From assembly GCA_964019155.1 (NCBI GenBank), contig OZ025239.1:77929600-77993599 (forward strand): a stretch of DNA of 64,000 nt, in the 5' to 3' direction. This DNA comes from Osedax fenrisi. Lineage: Eukaryota; Annelida; Polychaeta; Sabellida; Siboglinidae. Within the stretch, counting starts at the first letter, position 1; each line of letters starts with the position of its first letter. A program made the position numbers and the translations under genes. Below are positions 60,515 through 64,000 of this stretch, piece by piece. The notes beneath the pieces were generated by a model. That model did not search any database. It had not been told where the DNA came from and saw nothing but the letters and a program-made list of their open reading frames with translations.

Positions 60515-60900
60515 AGCTGATTGGCATAAAATATCAGGAAAAAGGACGAACGCGTATGTAAAAGAGAAGTTGATAGTAATAATCGGCAATTATATTCCAG
60601 AATTTCCGAATCACGAGACTAAAAGTAAAATTAACTAATATATATATATACATAATATATATTAAATAATAAATATATACTGACTATGAATGAATGAATG
60701 AATTATATTTATTTTAATTGATTAATATAAATTAATAATTAATACACATGGCATATGTATACAATATAATATAGTTATATAATGAGTAAAAAAGAAACTC
60801 TTTAATAGAAATATGCTTTCGAGAAAGGATTCCACACACAAATATATAAGAATTAAAGAACAAAAACAAAAGAAATATGATTATAACATAACTATAATAA
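59933..60900. other. AT-rich spacer
   Basis: (TA)n tract at 60478-60511; a triplicate GATAAAGTAGCATA-like run at 60424-60468. No gene seen. Confidence 0.45.
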
Positions 60901-60904
60901 TATA

Positions 60905-62960
60905 TTGAATAAATGCACAACATTAATACGCGAATCCGAAATTAAATATAATTCAATTTTGTTAAACAATTCTAAAAATAAATGGAGCCGTTTAAATAAA
61001 TTAATGAATGATGGTACCTGTAAATCATATAATTTTTTTTTTTGTGATGCCGATCTTGAAGTTTCTAATAAAGTTAACGAATATTTCAGTGAGGTTGGAT
61101 CTAATCTATCTAAAATAATTAATCCATTATCTAATATTGATAATTATATTAATCAAATTCCTATTCTATCATAACACTTCTTCAAACCCACATCAGTAAG
61201 TGAAATTATTCAAATTATAGATAAATCTAAAAATAGATTTACATGCGATTACTATGATATTAGTATGAATTTTATTAAATTAATTGGTAATTATATTGCT
61301 ATTCCTCTCACATATTTATTTAATAAATGTATTACAATTGGATATTTCCCAAATTGTCTAAAATTTTAGAAAAAATTATTAAAGAACGTCTTTTAAATTA
61401 TATTAATAAACATAATATTTTGATAGATAATCAATTTGGTTTTAGAGTAGGCAGGTCTACCGCAAATGCAGTAGACTGCTTAGTAGATAGTATTTCTAAC
61501 AAATTAGATAATAAATATAAATGTTTAACTGTATCTATAGATCTAAAGAAAGCTTTTGATACATTAGATAATGGTATATTATTAAAAAAGTTATATAATT
61601 TTGGTATCAGAGGAATATCGCTTGATTTATTATATAGCTATCTAACTAATAGAAAACAATATGTGTCTTACCACAATGTTGACTCTAATTTACGTAGAAT
61701 GAATATAGGTGTACCTCAGGGATCTGTACTGGGACCGTTACTGTTTCTGCTTTATATTAATGATATCACTAGAGTTATGGATGAAAATAGCTGTATTCTA
61801 TTTGCTAATGACACTACGCTGCTATTTACTGATATATACCACTATTCATTGGAAAATAAAGCTAACAAATATATTGGTTACATCTATTCATAGTTATGCT
61901 TTAATAAACTAACATTAAATTTAGATAAAACGTCGTATACGACTTTTGGCCTTTATAAGCCTCGTACATTTAAAATGTCAGTAAACGACTTACCTATTAA
62001 ATATACTAATGAATTCAAATGTCTTGGTGTTACTATTGACAATAGACTCACATGGAAACCTCATATTACAATATTAGCTTCTCAGTTATCTAGAATACTA
62101 GCAGTAATTTACAAACTTAGAAATAAAATTGAAAAACAGTCATTATTATTACTGTATAATTCTTGTCTACATTCAAGATTAACATATTGTGCTGCCTTTT
62201 GGGGGTCAAATTATAAGCATACTTTAAATAAGATACTTATTCTGCAAAACAAAGTATTGAAATGTATATATAAACTACCATTACGATCTAGTATTGATTT
62301 TATCTATAAAATACATAATATTTTAAAATTATGTGATATAGTTAATTATTAAAATTATCATTATTAAAAAATGCATATATTGCTTATACTGATAATGCTA
62401 ACACTAATCTCTTACGTAAATTTGTCAAAAGTACTTATACATTAACTAGACCTATATACTATATATTATATATACTATATATTCCTAAATGTAGATTAAA
62501 TATTAGCATATGCTTATATGTATATACATGCAGTACATTTTGCTAGTATTACTATGTAACTATATAACTATGTCTATATAACTATGGAATAAACTAAATA
62601 CAAAGATGAAATTGATAACAAATATCAAGTTATTCATTAAAAAGTTAAAAATGTATTATATTGATAATTATTAATTTTACTATTACTAACAATATTCAAT
62701 TTTATTAACATATATACACATTTCATATTCATCCTGGTTAATCTGGATGGTGAATACTGGCTACTACTTATGAAGCTATCAATGGATCATCAATGCTGCA
62801 ATGATAACTTATTTGTTATATGCTATTATTATTTTATTATTTTTATTATTATGATTATACACACCGTTTATTTACTTGGTTTATATGCATCGTTCGAGTG
62901 TGTACTGTGGTTATATGGGATGATACATATGCATGTTTGAAATGCTAACAATAAAGAGTT
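60905..62960 (+). mobile_element. L2/CR1-like LINE, RT and 3' UTR (inactive)
   Basis: Pre-RT region: ILLNNSKNKWSRLNKLMNDG and VNEYFSEVGSNLSKII (60950-61110), NKCITIGYFPN (61320-61352). An internal deletion then joins this to LSKILEKIIKERLLNYIN, losing the early RT block. RT continues FGFRVGRSTANAVD, VSIDLKKAFDTLDNGIL, GVPQGSVLGPLLFLLYIND (61708-61764) and FANDTTLLF (61800-61826), where the first catalytic Asp is Asn. A TAG at 61891-61893 and a stop at 62350 break the tail (KYTNEFKCLGVTIDNRLTW). The 3' UTR runs to about 62960. Confidence 0.85.
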
Positions 62961-63250
62961 TGATATACTCAGGGTCTGGTCAACCCATATGGGGCATGGG
63001 CAACCCTGAGGCTTCCTTCATTTGTTGATTCTAATAATTACTTATGGTGATCACTTGTTCGATGTGATGGCTAATATTATTATTAAAAAAAAATTGTTAA
63101 TATCTTTAAAAAATTGTTATATAATATATTATGCATATGGCATTATTAAGATCAAATACCTCGAAAGTCTTCTGACTATTTGTACATTTATTGTTTTTCT
63201 TTTATAATGATTACAATAATAAAATGTATCTTATCTTATCTTATCTTATA
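62961..63250 (+). mobile_element. possible LINE 3' end with (TCTTA)n tail
   Basis: A less AT-rich stretch (GGGTCTGGTCAACCCATATG, GGGCATGGGCAACCCTGAGG) leads to AATAAAATG and four TATCT/TCTTA repeats (63217-63247), which is the way several LINE families end. No coding part can be tied to it with certainty. Confidence 0.4.
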
Positions 63251-63369
63251 TAATGAAATTAAATTACATAGTGAATCAAATAGCTCCAATCTCACATGAG
63301 GCAAACATCTACTCACAACATGCACACATGGCATGCCCGAATTGCCTTTATCGGCTACATATATTCACT

Positions 63370-63500
63370 GTTAAAAATTAACGTACAAAACCATCTTGAA
63401 ATAACGTACAAAGTCAAAAATAACGTACAAAACACGTTTAAATACGTATTATCTAACTTAGTACGTTATTATTATAATAATAACGTACAAAGTCTATAAA
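63370..63500. repeat. cluster of AACGTACAAA repeats
   Basis: TAACGTACAAA occurs four times (63380-63390, 63403-63412, 63420-63430, 63481-63490) plus the inverse GTACGTTA once (63462-63469). It looks like a subterminal repeat cluster of an unrecognised element. Confidence 0.5.
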
Positions 63501-63711
63501 CATACTCATTTATATCTTGTACTTTATTATTGTGTACTGTTTCTATATGCATATATATTTTATTATTCAATATAAATAAATTATATACGTTCTTTTTATG
63601 TTAAGAGGTAATATATATATACTCGTATATGTATATATATATATATATAATTAGTAAAGTATACATCATTATGATGACCATAATCCTACTCACATAAACA
63701 AAAACGTATAC

Positions 63712-63750
<39 letters not shown>

Positions 63751-64000
63751 CACGTTAACAGTCTTAATCTAAATATTAACATATCATTTGGTATGTTATT
63801 TTATAAATATACATAGTTATTATACATACAAATAACATTACGGGAATATACCACATATATTGTTATATCAAATCATATAATATATTTAATAAATATATTT
63901 ATAGGTATTTATATATAATAAGTTATTATTAATAACATCACCTACAAGTTGTAGGCTACAACTGATATATCATATAAACATATATGTTAATATGTTGAGA
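63501..64000. other. AT-rich window end
   Basis: (TA)n tracts at 63612-63650 and 63712-63748. No gene seen. Confidence 0.45.

Overview
The window is animal-type nuclear DNA: very AT-rich, full of (TA)n tracts, and rich in non-LTR retrotransposons, DNA transposons and a tRNA-derived SINE. One multi-exon gene interrupts this background. No bacterial-style operon, CRISPR array or virus-like gene block is visible. The species cannot be named from the sequence; the standard genetic code fits every exon.

The main result is one complete ABC transporter gene of subfamily C, closest in layout to ABCC4/MRP4, on the + strand from 24191 (ATG) to 59222 (TGA). I assembled it by hand as 30 exons that keep frame through all 29 junctions and give 3984 coding bases plus stop (1328 residues, very near the usual ABCC4 length of about 1325). 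The order is N-terminal tail, TMD1, NBD1 (Walker A split by intron 10, LSGGQ, DDPLSAVD, H-loop), charged linker, TMD2 and NBD2 (GRTGAGKSS, FSVGQ, DEATANVD, H-loop). Nothing in it is broken. Its splice donors are odd: 20 of 29 read GTT, nine of them GTTAGT, instead of the usual animal GTA/GTG, and 20 of 29 acceptors end in TAG.

Layout. 1-1500: 3' part of an L2/CR1-like LINE. 1860-2050: (TA)n. 2708-3634: a full copy of a DNA element here called family A (TIR GGGGAAAGTAACC, repeated TACGGACA motif). 3911-8080: a 4.17 kb non-coding DNA transposon with 33-bp TIRs, holding a retroelement zinc-knuckle scrap. 8480-9310: a possible further DNA element. 9588-14866: an RT scrap, then a family A copy split by a LINE that has a PHD-type ORF1, a 5' tandem array, an endonuclease and an RT tail. 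14868-18480: two more decayed LINEs. 18600-21150: mostly empty, with a hAT transposase scrap. 21160-22747: two family A half-copies in head-to-head inversion around a foreign insert. 22752-23190: a LINE RT fragment with an inverted sister copy at 55395-55865. 24191-59222: the ABCC gene. 59223-64000: an RT scrap, a tRNA-like SINE head, and a longer LINE (60900 to about 62960) with one RT stop and a FAND active-site motif.

The introns (about 89% of the gene) hold most of the mobile DNA: LINE (-) in intron 2, hAT-like MITE in intron 2, almost full RTE-type LINE (-) in intron 4, SINE copies in introns 7 and 12 (two there), family A pieces in intron 12, LINE plus a fresh PIF/Harbinger-like MITE (perfect 56-bp TIRs, TAA duplication) in intron 14, a minisatellite in intron 22, a LINE split by a hAT-like element with an 8-bp target duplication in intron 24, and a TA-flanked MITE in intron 28. 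The exon 4 donor is itself the first unit of a 53-bp tandem array. All work is by eye; identity values are counts over the short stretches named.
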